64,000 bases of DNA, taken from assembly GCA_047600785.1 (NCBI GenBank), contig JASGKH010000002.1:744001-808000 (forward strand), read 5' to 3'. This document shows, in pieces, positions 34,323-44,100 of the stretch (position 1 is the first letter of the stretch; each line of letters begins with the position of its first letter). Source of the DNA: Breznakibacter sp047600785 (GTDB taxonomy: Bacteria > Bacteroidota > Bacteroidia > Bacteroidales > Marinilabiliaceae). The translations under genes and the position numbers were made by a program. A model generated the notes under the pieces. The model had not been told where the DNA came from. It searched no databases and saw nothing but the letters and a program-made list of their open reading frames with translations.

Positions 34323-35405
34323 TTACCGCCATATATTTCTTTCTCTGAGGGCTTTGCGGTAACGTGCCGCATTGCGGTTGTGCTGGTCCAGTGTTTTGGC
34401 AAAGTTGTGGTATCCCGAAAAATCCTCTTTGGCGCACATATACAAATAATCATGCCGGATAGGCGATAGTACCGCATCAATGGCTGCAATGGACGGCATA
34501 CGGATAGGCCCCGGGGGTAAACCTGCGTTTTTATAAGTATTGTAAGGGGAGTCTACTTTCAGATCGGCCGATAGGACACGGTTTATGGCGAAATTTCCCA
34601 GTGCAAATTTTATTGTAGGGTCGGCCTGCAAAGGCATCCCCTTTTTCAGCCGGTTTAGGTATAGGCCCGCAATATCGGCTTTTTCATCGTTCCTGGATGT
34701 TTCTTCGTCGATGATAGAAGCCAATGTGCTAATCTCCAATTGCGTTAAGCCTAGTGCCTTGGCCTTGGCCAATCGTTCGGCGTGCCAGAAGTTATCGTAT
34801 TCCTTTTTCATTCGCTGCAAAAACTGGTCGGCTTGGGTATTCCAATAAAACTGGTAAGTATTGGGGATAAACATGGCCAAAATATTGGATGGGGTAAATC
34901 CCAGTCCATTTACCAGTTGGGCATTGTTTAACGCGGTAATGATCTCCACCGAATCGGCAATAAGCTTTTGTGATACGATTTGGGCCAAACGCTCTTTTGT
35001 CCTTATTTCATGGATGGTTACGTTCACCGGAGCTTGGTGTCCCGATCTTAGCATGGCCAGTATTTGGTAGTTGTTCATGCCGGCTACCAGTTTATATCGT
35101 CCTGCTTTTACCTGCTTGTCATAATCCATCAGATTTGCCACGGTTTTGAACGATTTCAGGTTCAACAGCACATTTTCATGTTGGAGCAATTTGACCACTT
35201 TGTCAAAATCCACGTTGTCTGGCAGATAAATATAGTGGGTTTGGGTACCTTCCAATCTGACGTTTGGGGAGTATGTCCAACGGTACACGGAGTAAAGAAG
35301 CAATAATCCGGAAGCAAATAATATGGTCAGCACGGACAGAACGGCCATGCGTCTTTTTGATGGGAATAATTTGTTTTTGGATCGTTTAATCGGCATGAAA
35401 GGCAA
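34323..35405 (-). CDS. mltG: Endolytic transglycosylase MltG (YceG-like)
   Basis: The 360-residue protein has an N-terminal membrane anchor (AVLSVLTILFASGLLLLYSV, 22-41) and a LysM-like region (about 60-130). The YceG/MltG catalytic domain follows: FIPNTYQFYWNTQADQFLQR, then LTQLEISTLASIIDEETSRN, where Glu in the IIDEE segment is the expected catalytic acid, then IAGLYLNRLKKGMPLQADPT and NTYKNAGLPPGPIRMPSIAA. The cluster LQADPTIKFALG is a hallmark. MltG cleaves nascent glycan strands in the periplasm to end polymerisation. It shares the convergent stop with murB and lies 11 bp after uvrB, so uvrB and mltG are probably co-transcribed. In other bacteria mltG sits with other genes; the uvrB link here may be local. 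Confidence 0.93.
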   Translation of the reverse strand: MPFMPIKRSKNKLFPSKRRMAVLSVLTILFASGLLLLYSVYRWTYSPNVRLEGTQTHYIYLPDNVDFDKVVKLLQHENVLLNLKSFKTVANLMDYDKQVKAGRYKLVAGMNNYQILAMLRSGHQAPVNVTIHEIRTKERLAQIVSQKLIADSVEIITALNNAQLVNGLGFTPSNILAMFIPNTYQFYWNTQADQFLQRMKKEYDNFWHAERLAKAKALGLTQLEISTLASIIDEETSRNDEKADIAGLYLNRLKKGMPLQADPTIKFALGNFAINRVLSADLKVDSPYNTYKNAGLPPGPIRMPSIAAIDAVLSPIRHDYLYMCAKEDFSGYHNFAKTLDQHNRNAARYRKALRERNIWR

Positions 35406-35416
35406 CGTTGTGATGG

Positions 35417-37429
35417 TTATTTCTTTTTCAATAATTCCTGGAGCCTGAACATTTCGTCACGATATTGTGCTGCGGTAATAAAATCAAGCTCTTTCGATGC
35501 GGCTTGCATGGATTGTTTAACCTTTTCAATGGCTTTTTGCAATGCGTCTTTGCCCATGTAATGTACTACGGGATCAGCGGCAATATCAATAGTTTCTGGT
35601 TCTGCATAGGAACGGTTTTCCCCCTTGTTCTTTTGCAATGACGTCAGGATTCTTGCTTGCTTTTTGATGATTTGTCGTGGGGTAACGCCATTTCGTTCAT
35701 TATAGGCAAGCTGTTTTATCCTGCGTTTGGTGGTGGAGTCAATGGTGGCTTGCATGGAACCGGTAACTTTATCGGCATACATAATCACTTTGCCGTTGAC
35801 ATTCCGCGCAGCACGGCCTGCCGTCTGCGTCAACGAACGTTCCGACCGCAAAAAACCTTCTTTGTCGGCGTCCAGAATCGCGACCAACGACACCTCCGGA
35901 AGATCCAGTCCTTCACGCAACAGGTTTACACCAATCAACACATCGAATTTCCCGTTCCGCAGGCCCTCCATGATTTCGATGCGATCAAGCGTGTCCACGT
36001 CAGAGTGGATGTATTCACACTTGATGGACAGCTTTTTCAGATATTTACTCAACTCTTCCGCCATACGTTTGGTCAGTGTGGTCACCAACACCCGTTCCTG
36101 GCTTTCAATGCGGATATGGATCTCCTCGATCAGGTTGTCGATCTGGTTCATACTGGGTCTTACCTCAATTTCCGGATCCAGCAGCCCTGTTGGTCGGATG
36201 ACCTGTTCGACCAGAATGCCCTCACTTTTGTTCAGCTCATAGTCGGCAGGTGTGGCACTGACGTAAATCACGTCGTTGACGACTTTTTCGAATTCATCGA
36301 ACATCAGAGGTCGGTTATCCATGGCCGCAGGTAGTCGAAACCCATATTCCACAAGGTTTTGTTTGCGAGATTTGTCACCGCCGTACATGGCACGGATTTG
36401 TGGAATGGTCACGTGGCTCTCGTCAATAACCAATAGAAAGTCTTCCGGAAAGTAATCGATCAAACAGAACGGACGCGAGCCTTCGGGTCGCCCGTCGAAA
36501 TATCTTGAATAATTTTCTATGCCCGGGCAATAGCCAAGCTCTCTGATCATCTCCAAATCGTATGTTACACGGTCTTCAATGCGTTTGGCTTCGTATCTTT
36601 TTCCTGTTTCCTTGAAAAAATCAATCTGTTTTACCAAATCATCCTGGATTTGTTTTATGGCGGTTTGGATACGTTCTTTTGAGGTGACAAATATGTTTGC
36701 GGGGTAGATCTGGGCAAAATCGTGCGTCCCCAGTTTTACTCCGCTTACAGGATCAAACGTTTCGATGGCCTCAATTTCATCTCCCCAGAATATAATCCGG
36801 AAAGCATTGTCTGCATAAGCCAAAAATACTTCTACCGTATCGCCTTTGACCCTGAAATTGCCACGGGAAAATTCAATTTCGTTTCTTGAATACAAACCAT
36901 CCACCAACTGGCGCAAGAATACATTTCGCGAGATGGTTTGTCCTTTTTCCACACGCACGATACCTGCATGGAAATCGTTGGGGTTACCAATGCCATAGAG
37001 ACACGAAACCGATGACACGACAATAACATCCCTGCGTCCTGATAACAACGCCGAAGTTGCACTCAATCTGAGTTTTTCGATCTCATCGTTGATGGCCAGG
37101 TCTTTCTCAATGTATGTGTCTGTGACGGGAATATAGGCCTCTGGTTGGTAATAATCGTAATACGACACGAAATATTCCACGGCATTGTCTGGGAAAAAAT
37201 TCTTGAATTCGCCATAAAGTTGGGCCGCCAGGGTTTTATTATGGCTGAGCACTAATGTGGGCCTTTGTACCTGCTGGACCACGTTGGCAATGGTGAACGT
37301 TTTTCCGGAACCTGTCACGCCAAGAAGGGTTTGGTGATTAAATCCACTCTCAATCCCTTCAGATAGTTGCTTGATGGCTTCGGGTTGATCGCCAGTAGGT
37401 TTATAATCGGAAATCAGTTGAAAATCCAT
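35417..37429 (-). CDS. uvrB: Excinuclease ABC subunit B
   Basis: The 670-residue helicase-like protein has Walker A LLGVTGSGKTFTIANVV (35-51), the family's YFVSYYDYYQPEAYIPVTDT beta-hairpin region (about 90-110), the helicase motifs LIDYFPEDFLLVIDESHVTI and GVNLLREGLDLPEVSLVAIL, QTAGRAARNVNGKVIMYADK, and a C-terminal UVR motif (ALQKAIEKVKQSMQAASKEL DFITAAQYRDEMF). With UvrA it finds damaged DNA and recruits UvrC for incision in nucleotide excision repair. The length matches UvrB (about 670). A perfect TATATTTG -7 element at 37448 precedes the ATG by 18 bp, implying a very short leader. mltG follows by 11 bp. Confidence 0.98.
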   Translation of the reverse strand: MDFQLISDYKPTGDQPEAIKQLSEGIESGFNHQTLLGVTGSGKTFTIANVVQQVQRPTLVLSHNKTLAAQLYGEFKNFFPDNAVEYFVSYYDYYQPEAYIPVTDTYIEKDLAINDEIEKLRLSATSALLSGRRDVIVVSSVSCLYGIGNPNDFHAGIVRVEKGQTISRNVFLRQLVDGLYSRNEIEFSRGNFRVKGDTVEVFLAYADNAFRIIFWGDEIEAIETFDPVSGVKLGTHDFAQIYPANIFVTSKERIQTAIKQIQDDLVKQIDFFKETGKRYEAKRIEDRVTYDLEMIRELGYCPGIENYSRYFDGRPEGSRPFCLIDYFPEDFLLVIDESHVTIPQIRAMYGGDKSRKQNLVEYGFRLPAAMDNRPLMFDEFEKVVNDVIYVSATPADYELNKSEGILVEQVIRPTGLLDPEIEVRPSMNQIDNLIEEIHIRIESQERVLVTTLTKRMAEELSKYLKKLSIKCEYIHSDVDTLDRIEIMEGLRNGKFDVLIGVNLLREGLDLPEVSLVAILDADKEGFLRSERSLTQTAGRAARNVNGKVIMYADKVTGSMQATIDSTTKRRIKQLAYNERNGVTPRQIIKKQARILTSLQKNKGENRSYAEPETIDIAADPVVHYMGKDALQKAIEKVKQSMQAASKELDFITAAQYRDEMFRLQELLKKK

Positions 37430-37447
37430 CGGCTAATTATTACAGTG

Positions 37448-37455
37448 CAAATATA
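37448..37455 (-). promoter_or_regulatory. -7 promoter element for uvrB
   Basis: The minus strand reads TATATTTG, 18 bp before the uvrB ATG. It abuts the terminator of the preceding gene (37454-37487), so the stop and the start signals are packed together. Confidence 0.6.
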
Positions 37456-37487
37456 AAAAAAGCTCCCAATGGGGAGCTTTTTTTATA
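37454..37487 (-). terminator. Terminator of the outer-membrane barrel gene
   Basis: AAAAAAAGCTCCC and GGGGAGCTTTTTTT pair around AAT. It is 6 bp beyond the stop codon of the gene at 37494 and works in both directions. Confidence 0.9.
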
Positions 37488-37493
37488 TTCGGG

Positions 37494-38327
37494 TTATCGC
37501 CGGTTCACTTTAAACTTGCTTCTGTTCGAACCACTACTCATATTATACTTACGCATTTTGACGTAAGTTTTTCTGTTGTATTTAGGTTCGTTGCGCCAAC
37601 GATTGTCTTTCAACGTGATTGTAATGCCAGCTGTCGCTGTATAATAAAAATCCCCTGCATCTGTTGGGTGGATTACCCCTTCGTTGTCGTCCCATTCTTT
37701 GTGGGCATCCAACATATCCGTAAAAGGCTTGTTGGCCAAAAATTCGGTTCGAAACGAAATACGGGGCGTAATCCAAAACGAAATACCGCCGCCTAATGTA
37801 ACTAACGGAGAGATGCCTTTTGCATCATGCCAAACCGTGTTTTCTTTGGGTGACCCGTCGGGATAATCACCGGCTCCATTTCCATACCATTCGGTCGCAT
37901 CGTAATATATTATTCCAAATTGTCCGGTTACATAAGGGCTGAAAGTCCTTTGTTTAAAGTATCCCAATGCATAATCCAGTATACGGAAATTTGCGCCTAC
38001 GCCAAATTCAAAGTACTTATTTTCAAAATAGGCATATTGCAGGTCGCTTTGAGGTAAAAGCTGGGTTCCCTTCATCTGGCCCATCATCAGGTTGGCACGG
38101 CCGGCAAAATACCTGTTTATGTCCCTTTCAAATGCCGCCCCAAAAGAGTAGCTACTCCTTGACTTGTCAACCAAATCGCCATAAAACAAATTCACGCCGC
38201 CCATTGGAGTTAACTTAGTGCCTTGCATGAAATCGAAATTTTTCCTTCTCTGGGCATTTGAAGGTAATGCGAGGGCGACTACAAAGGTCAGCAATATGGA
38301 GGTTTTGTAGATAAAATGCATTTGCAA
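37494..38327 (-). CDS. Outer-membrane beta-barrel protein (possibly DUF6089-like)
   Basis: The 277-residue protein has a signal peptide (FIYKTSILLTFVVALALPSNAQ, cleaved near residue 25). A basic segment RRKNFDFMQGTKL precedes about 8 strands of an outer-membrane barrel: GGVNLFYGDLVDKSRSSYSF, RYFAGRANLMMGQMKGTQLL, KYFEFGVGANFRILDYALGY and ISFRTEFLANKPFTDMLDAH. The C-terminal 40 residues are basic and rich in Tyr/Arg/Lys rather than ending in an aromatic strand; this tail might bind nucleic acid or peptidoglycan, or be periplasmic. The arrangement NxFYGDL resembles DUF6089 proteins of Bacteroidetes, but I am not certain. The ATG at 38327 or the ATG two codons later could be used. No operon partner is seen; the function is unknown. 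Confidence 0.75.
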   Translation of the reverse strand: MQMHFIYKTSILLTFVVALALPSNAQRRKNFDFMQGTKLTPMGGVNLFYGDLVDKSRSSYSFGAAFERDINRYFAGRANLMMGQMKGTQLLPQSDLQYAYFENKYFEFGVGANFRILDYALGYFKQRTFSPYVTGQFGIIYYDATEWYGNGAGDYPDGSPKENTVWHDAKGISPLVTLGGGISFWITPRISFRTEFLANKPFTDMLDAHKEWDDNEGVIHPTDAGDFYYTATAGITITLKDNRWRNEPKYNRKTYVKMRKYNMSSGSNRSKFKVNRR

Positions 38328-38653
38328 AAGATTTCGTCTAACACGTTTAGTTTGTAAAAATGCTAAAAAGTTTAATATCTAAAAAATCAATCTGTGGCAA
38401 AGATGAGAAAATTACAGTGTTAAAGTGCAATATTTTTGGCTAATACCACAAAAAACGGGGATGAAAAAAAATTGGCCCTTGTTCGCGATACCCATCTTTA
38501 ATGCCGGATCCCACACTTGTCTTTCTTCTTACGGTTTATGGCATGTTTTAGTTATGTTTTATGCAGTAATAATTTTAGCGATATCTTTAAATTTTAGTGC
38601 CGGAATCCAAAAAGATATACATTTGTCGGTGATGGAGTAGCCAAAATATTACA
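38328..38653. other. Divergent intergenic region, 326 bp
   Basis: It separates the outer-membrane barrel gene (minus) from the GntR regulator gene (plus). It must hold both promoters. On the minus strand near 38398-38408, CATCTTTG is one base from TAnnTTTG. No gene is supported; the plus-strand frame 38425-38640 has no family features. Confidence 0.5.
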
Positions 38654-39661
38654 ATGACACGAAAAATAGTCCAGATTTCGAATTCCTCCCGGCAAGCCAA
38701 ATATCGCCAAATAATCAATTCAATCTTAAATGCCGTTGCCACGGGCAGGCTTAGTCGTGGGGATAAAGTCCCCTCTATCAATGATATTGCCAACGAATTC
38801 GGACTTTCGCGTGATACGGTCATGCTGGCGTTTAATGAGCTGAAGGCCAGAGGGGTCATTATGTCTGTTCCGGGGATTGGTTATTTCATTGAAAGTACCA
38901 ACGTGCAATTTGACCAGAAAATATTTTTACTTTTTGACGAGTTCAGTTCCTTTAAAGAGATTCTTTATAATTCATTTATTAGTGCATTGGAAGGAAAGGG
39001 ACAAGTCGATATCTATTTCCACCATTTTAATTTGTCGGTATTTGAGGCATTGATCAAGGACAATGCGGCACGTTACACGACATACGTAATTTTGCCGGGA
39101 AACCTCCAGAACATAGGAAATACCATCAATGTGTTGCCACAGGATAAGATCATCATATTGGACCAATTGTCCGATGAGACCAAAGGCAAGTATTCCGCCG
39201 TTTACCAGTCATTTCAGGATGATATTTACCATTGCTTGGAAACGGGGCTCGAAAAGTTACGCAAATACAATAAGTTTATACTCGCATATCCGGGTGGTAA
39301 AGAGCCTATTGGATTTGTGGAAGGGTTTCAGAAATTTTGCTGTAATTTCGGTTTGGATTTCGATGTGGTCCCTTACCTGACCGATCCCCTTATCAATAAA
39401 GGAGAGGCATACATTATGCCGAAAGATTCCGACTTGGTCACTGTGGTGAAAAAAGCTCAGCACGAGGGGTGGCAATTGGGAAAAGACATCGGGGTGATTT
39501 CCATTAATGAGACACCGTTGAAAGAAGTTGTGGCCAACGGGATAACGACTATCTCGACCGATTTTGATTTAATGGGCAAAACATTGGCCAAGATGGTCCT
39601 GGAAAACATCAGGCAAGAGATCAAAAATCCGGCGCGACTGATCGTCCGGGGATCCTTATAA
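38654..39661 (+). CDS. GntR-type regulator with LacI-like ligand-binding domain
   Basis: The 335-residue protein has an N-terminal winged helix-turn-helix (about 10-75): RQIINSILNAVATGRLSRGD, KVPSINDIANEFGLSRDTVM, LAFNELKARGVIMSVPGIGY, the classical GntR pattern. The rest (about 85-335) looks like a periplasmic-binding-protein fold: KIFLLFDEFSSFKEILYNSF, YVILPGNLQNIGNTINVLPQ, IIILDQLSDETKGKYSAVYQ, ISINETPLKEVVANGITTIS TDF. In Bacteroidetes such regulators control sugar catabolic genes. Here it lies directly upstream of galT (214 bp) on the same strand, so galactose or a related sugar is a plausible effector, inferred from position alone. The start ATG at 38654 follows ACA with no strong Shine-Dalgarno, which is usual for the phylum. 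Confidence 0.9.
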   Translation: MTRKIVQISNSSRQAKYRQIINSILNAVATGRLSRGDKVPSINDIANEFGLSRDTVMLAFNELKARGVIMSVPGIGYFIESTNVQFDQKIFLLFDEFSSFKEILYNSFISALEGKGQVDIYFHHFNLSVFEALIKDNAARYTTYVILPGNLQNIGNTINVLPQDKIIILDQLSDETKGKYSAVYQSFQDDIYHCLETGLEKLRKYNKFILAYPGGKEPIGFVEGFQKFCCNFGLDFDVVPYLTDPLINKGEAYIMPKDSDLVTVVKKAQHEGWQLGKDIGVISINETPLKEVVANGITTISTDFDLMGKTLAKMVLENIRQEIKNPARLIVRGSL

Positions 39662-39874
39662 GCAGTTTCCAGAAGCTTCGATTATTTGTTCGGTAGGATG
39701 GTGGTTGTGAGTGAATAATTATCTATTTTTACCAACCAGTACCTACGGGTAGTTTAATAATGTGCGTTTTTGGTTTATGTGACTTATAAACTTTGTGTTG
39801 GGTCGTTTGTCCATAAACGTAAAGATGGTTCTTTGGCATTAAGATTATAGAGAAATCCAAATTGAATATACCGT

Positions 39875-40920
39875 ATGTCAACATTTCACATGGAAGATCA
39901 CCCACACCGTCGTTACAACGCGCTGACGGGCGAATGGGTGCTGGTTTCGCCACATAGGGCAAAGCGGCCTTGGCAAGGTCAAATCGAAAAGTCGGAGCAA
40001 GAGCAAAGGCCTGCATACGATCCGACTTGTTATTTATGCCCTGGGAACGAACGAGCGGGAGGTTTCAAAAATCCCGATTACCAATCTACTTTTGTCTTCG
40101 TCAATGATTTTCGGCCCTTTTGAGCGATGCTCCCGAGGGGAGTGACAATGATGGGGAGCTATTCCAGGCACAAAGCGAGAGCGGTCTGTGCAAGGTAATC
40201 TGCTTTTCGCCACGGCATGATTTGACCATTCCAGAAATGGAAGTGCCGGCCATTCGCCAGGTGATCGATCTTTGGGTGAACGAGTATTCCGAATTGGGAC
40301 GCAAGGATGACATCAACTATGTGCAAATATTTGAGAATAAAGGCAGCATGATGGGATGTAGCAATCCGCACCCCCACGGGCAAATATGGGCTTCACGTTC
40401 TGTTCCGGTGGAACCGATGAAGGAGCAGGTCCGCCAGCAGGAATATTTTCAAAAGCACGGGAAAGCACTGTTGACCGACTACATCGCCAAGGAACTGGAT
40501 AAAAAGGATCGGATCATTTTTGAGAACGATCATTTTGTCGGTTTGGTCCCTTATTGGGCTGTTTGGCCGTTTGAGGCAATGATTGCCCCTAAACGACGGG
40601 TAGCCAATTTAGCGGAGCTGACGGATGCGGAGAGGGATTCGTTTGCGGCGGCGTACCAGGAACTGACCGTTATTTATGATAACCTTTTTGAAGTGTCCTT
40701 TCCTTATTCTGCGGGTATCCACCAAAGTCCGACGGATGGAGGAAAACATCCCGAATGGCACATGCACATGCATTTTTATCCTCCGTTATTGCGTTCTGCC
40801 ACGGTGAAAAAATTCATGGTGGGTTATGAAATGCTGGCCAATGCCCAACGTGACATCACTCCGGAAACAAGTGCAAAAAGGTTAAGGGAACTTTCCCGGG
40901 TGCATTACAAAAGGCGGTAA
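39875..40920 (+). CDS. galT: Galactose-1-phosphate uridylyltransferase, frameshifted
   Basis: Two frames give one GalT of about 348 residues. The first begins MEDHPHRRYNALTGEWVLVS with ATG at 39875 (another at 39890), continues CYLCPGNERAGGFKNPDYQS and FVFVNDFRPF, then hits TGA at 40121-40123. The second continues LSDAPEGSDNDGELFQAQSE. Adding one T to the TTTT run near 40118-40121 restores FRPFLSDAPEG. CYLCPGN holds the Zn-binding Cys pair, and NPHPHGQIWAS in the second part has the catalytic HPHGQ histidine. HMHMHFYPPLL near the end contributes further ligands. The enzyme exchanges UDP between glucose-1-P and galactose-1-P (Leloir pathway). No galK or galE is adjacent. The slip may be a sequencing error. 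Confidence 0.9.
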
Positions 40921-40949
40921 TTTCCGACTAACACAAACAATTTTGTCAG

Positions 40950-40979
40950 GACCATCCTCTTGTGGGGATGGTCTTTTTT
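40950..40979 (+). terminator. Terminator of galT
   Basis: GACCATCC and GGATGGTC pair around TCTTGTGG, followed by TTTTTT. It ends the gntR/galT region. Confidence 0.85.
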
Positions 40980-41168
40980 ATTGATATTTTAATTGGGCTA
41001 TCACAAACCCGATGGCTTTTATTGATGTGATTGTATTACCTTTGCCGTCAAGCAAACGGGTGTTTTCCGATGCTGGCATTCGGCCTTTTCTGTGGACGTC
41101 TTTCGGATGGGGTAATAGGATGTAAGACAACGTTTCAGATCTTTGAAAATCATTAAAATTCAATATCC

Positions 41169-44100
41169 ATGGTTCTTTTTTTCAGAGGAAATCACGGTTT
41201 GGTTTTGGCCGTTGGTTGTTCCGGCCGATTTTCGCAAACCGATATTCAGAAATTGGAATGGCTTTTTAGCGGAGCGCATCTTCTGCCCGAAACAGAATTG
41301 AAAGGTTACTTTGTGGGTCCGCGTAAGGAAATGATCACGCCATGGAGCACCAACGCGGTGGAGATTACCCAAAACATGGGATTGAGCGGTATTCGACGCA
41401 TCGAAGAATTTTATGCAGTGGAATCGGACAAGGCGGCGTATGACCCCATGTTGCAACGCATGTATAACGGACTTGGCCAGGCAGTGTTCGAAATCAACAA
41501 ACAGCCCGATCCCATTGTGTACATCGACAACGTGGCTGCTTATAACGCGAGTGAGGGGTTGGCATTGAGCGACGATGAGGTGGCTTACCTTGACGATCTT
41601 AGCCAACGTTTGGGACGTAAGCTGACCGATAGCGAAGTGTTCGGTTTTTCACAGGTCAATTCGGAACATTGCCGCCATAAAATTTTCAACGGGACATTTA
41701 TCATCGATGGTGAAGAGAAAGAGAGTTCTCTGTTTAAGTTGATCAAAAAGACATCTGCCGAAAATCCTAATTTTCTGGTGTCGGCATACAAAGACAACGT
41801 GGCCTTTTTCCGAGGTCCCGAAGCTTATCAGTTTGCTCCGTTGACGCAGGATAAACCCGATTTCTTTGAACTGAAGCCAATCGATACGGTTCTTTCGTTA
41901 AAGGCCGAAACCCATAACTTTCCCACTACCGTAGAACCGTTTAACGGTGCGGCCACCGGAACGGGGGGCGAGATACGTGACCGTTTGGGCGGGGGAAAGG
42001 GATCGTTGCCATTGGCGGGTACAGCTGTTTACATGACATCTTATTCACGTTTGGAGGACGACCGTTACTGGGAAAAATCAACTCCTGCCCGCCAATGGTT
42101 GTACCAAACCCCGTCGCAGATTCTTATAAAAGCATCGAACGGGGCCAGCGATTTTGGCAATAAATTTGGCCAACCGCTTATTTGTGGCTCGGTGCTGACG
42201 TTCGAGCACTTTGAAAACCATAAGAAGTTTGCGTTCGACAAAGTGATTATGCTGGCCGGAGGTATTGGTTTTGCAAAAAAAGAAGATAGCATAAAAGGCC
42301 ATCCCCAAAACGGTGATAAGGTAATTGTGTTGGGCGGTGACAATTATCGCATTGGAATGGGCGGCGGTGCCGTATCGTCGGTGGCAACAGGTGAGTACGC
42401 CAACGCCATTGAACTAAACGCGGTGCAACGTTCAAATCCGGAAATGCAGAAACGCGCCATGAATGCCATCCGTGGGCTGGTGGAATCGGCCGAAAATCCC
42501 ATCGTATCCATCCATGACCATGGAGCGGGCGGCCATCTCAACTGTCTGTCGGAGTTGGTGGAAAGTACCGGTGGTACCATCCATATCGATAAATTGCCCG
42601 TTGGCGACCCTACACTTTCCGACAAAGAGATTGTAGGGAACGAATCGCAGGAGCGGATGGGGTTGGTGCTTCGTGAAGATGACATCGACAAACTGAAAAA
42701 GATCGCCGATCGTGAGCGTGCCCCCATGTATGTGGTGGGGGAATGCACCGGCGATATGCATTTTCGTTTTGAGGGCGGCGAAGGCCACAAACCTATCGAT
42801 TGGCAGCTGGCCGATATGTTTGGGAATCCGCCGCGCACGGTAATGCAGGATATAACCGTGTCCGAATCGTTTGCCGAAATTACACACGATACCAATAAAA
42901 TAGAGGAATATCTTACTCAAGTTCTCCAGCTGGAAAGTGTGGCTTGCAAAGATTGGTTGACCAACAAGGTGGACCGTTCGGTAACCGGTAAGGTTGCCAA
43001 GCAGCAGTGTGCGGGAGAGTTGCAATTGCCTTTAAATAATCTGGGCGTAGCGGCCATCGATTACATTGGATACAAAGGGGTGGCCACTTCGATAGGCCAT
43101 GCGCCTGTTGCCGCGGTTGTCGATGCGGAAGCAGGATCGATTCTTGCCATTGCCGAATCGTTGACCAATCTGGTATGGGCCCCGTTGACCCATGGGCTGA
43201 AAGGAGTATCGTTGAGTGCCAACTGGATGTGGCCCTGCCGCAACAAAGGTGAAGACGCGCGCCTGTACAGTGCCGTGGAAGCAGTAAGCGATTTCGCTTG
43301 TGATTTGGGCATCAATATCCCTACAGGCAAAGACTCATTGTCGATGACCCAAAAATACCCCGATGGCGACAAAGTGCTGTCGCCCGGCACCGTCATTATT
43401 TCGGCTGCGGCCGAAGTGAGCGATATACGCAGGATTGTAGAGCCGGTGATGAAAAAAGATATCGGCACATCGCTTCTTTACGTCGATTTTTCTTTCGATG
43501 CTTTTAAATTGGGCGGAAGCAGTTTGGGGCAGGTGCTGAACCGTTTGGGCAATGAAACGCCATGTGTCAACGATACGGAGTATTTTGCGGATGCTTTTGG
43601 CGCATTGCAAACATTGATCGGCAAAGGCTTGGTGATGTCGGGGCATGATATTTCGGCCGGAGGCATGGTAACCACTTTGCTGGAGATGAATTTTGCCAAT
43701 GCTTCTTACGGAATGGACGTGGATTTGGGGGCGTTGGATGAACCAGACCTGGTAAAAATCCTTTTTAGCGAAAACCCGGGCGTGATCATCCAGGTGGAGG
43801 ACCTAACAGCGGTGACGGCTATTTTGGACGATGCAGAGGTCCAGTTCCAGATAATCGGGAAACCCGTTGCCGAACGGAGATTGAATATTTCGCATCAGTC
43901 AAGAACATTGTCTTTGGACATTGATGCCTTGCGCGATGTGTGGTACAAAACGTCCTACCTGTTAGATGATAAACAAACCGTTAAAGGGTTGGCCAAGGTA
44001 CGTTACGAAAACTATAAAAAACAAGCGTTGACGTTCCGGTTTCCGCAAGCGTTCACGGGCCGGTTCGTCCAATATGGGATCGATGGAACGAAACGTCGTC

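Noticed and set aside
40978..41163. 61-residue minus-strand frame between galT and purL
   Set aside because: It begins inside the galT terminator region and has no recognisable features; more likely the purL leader on the other strand.
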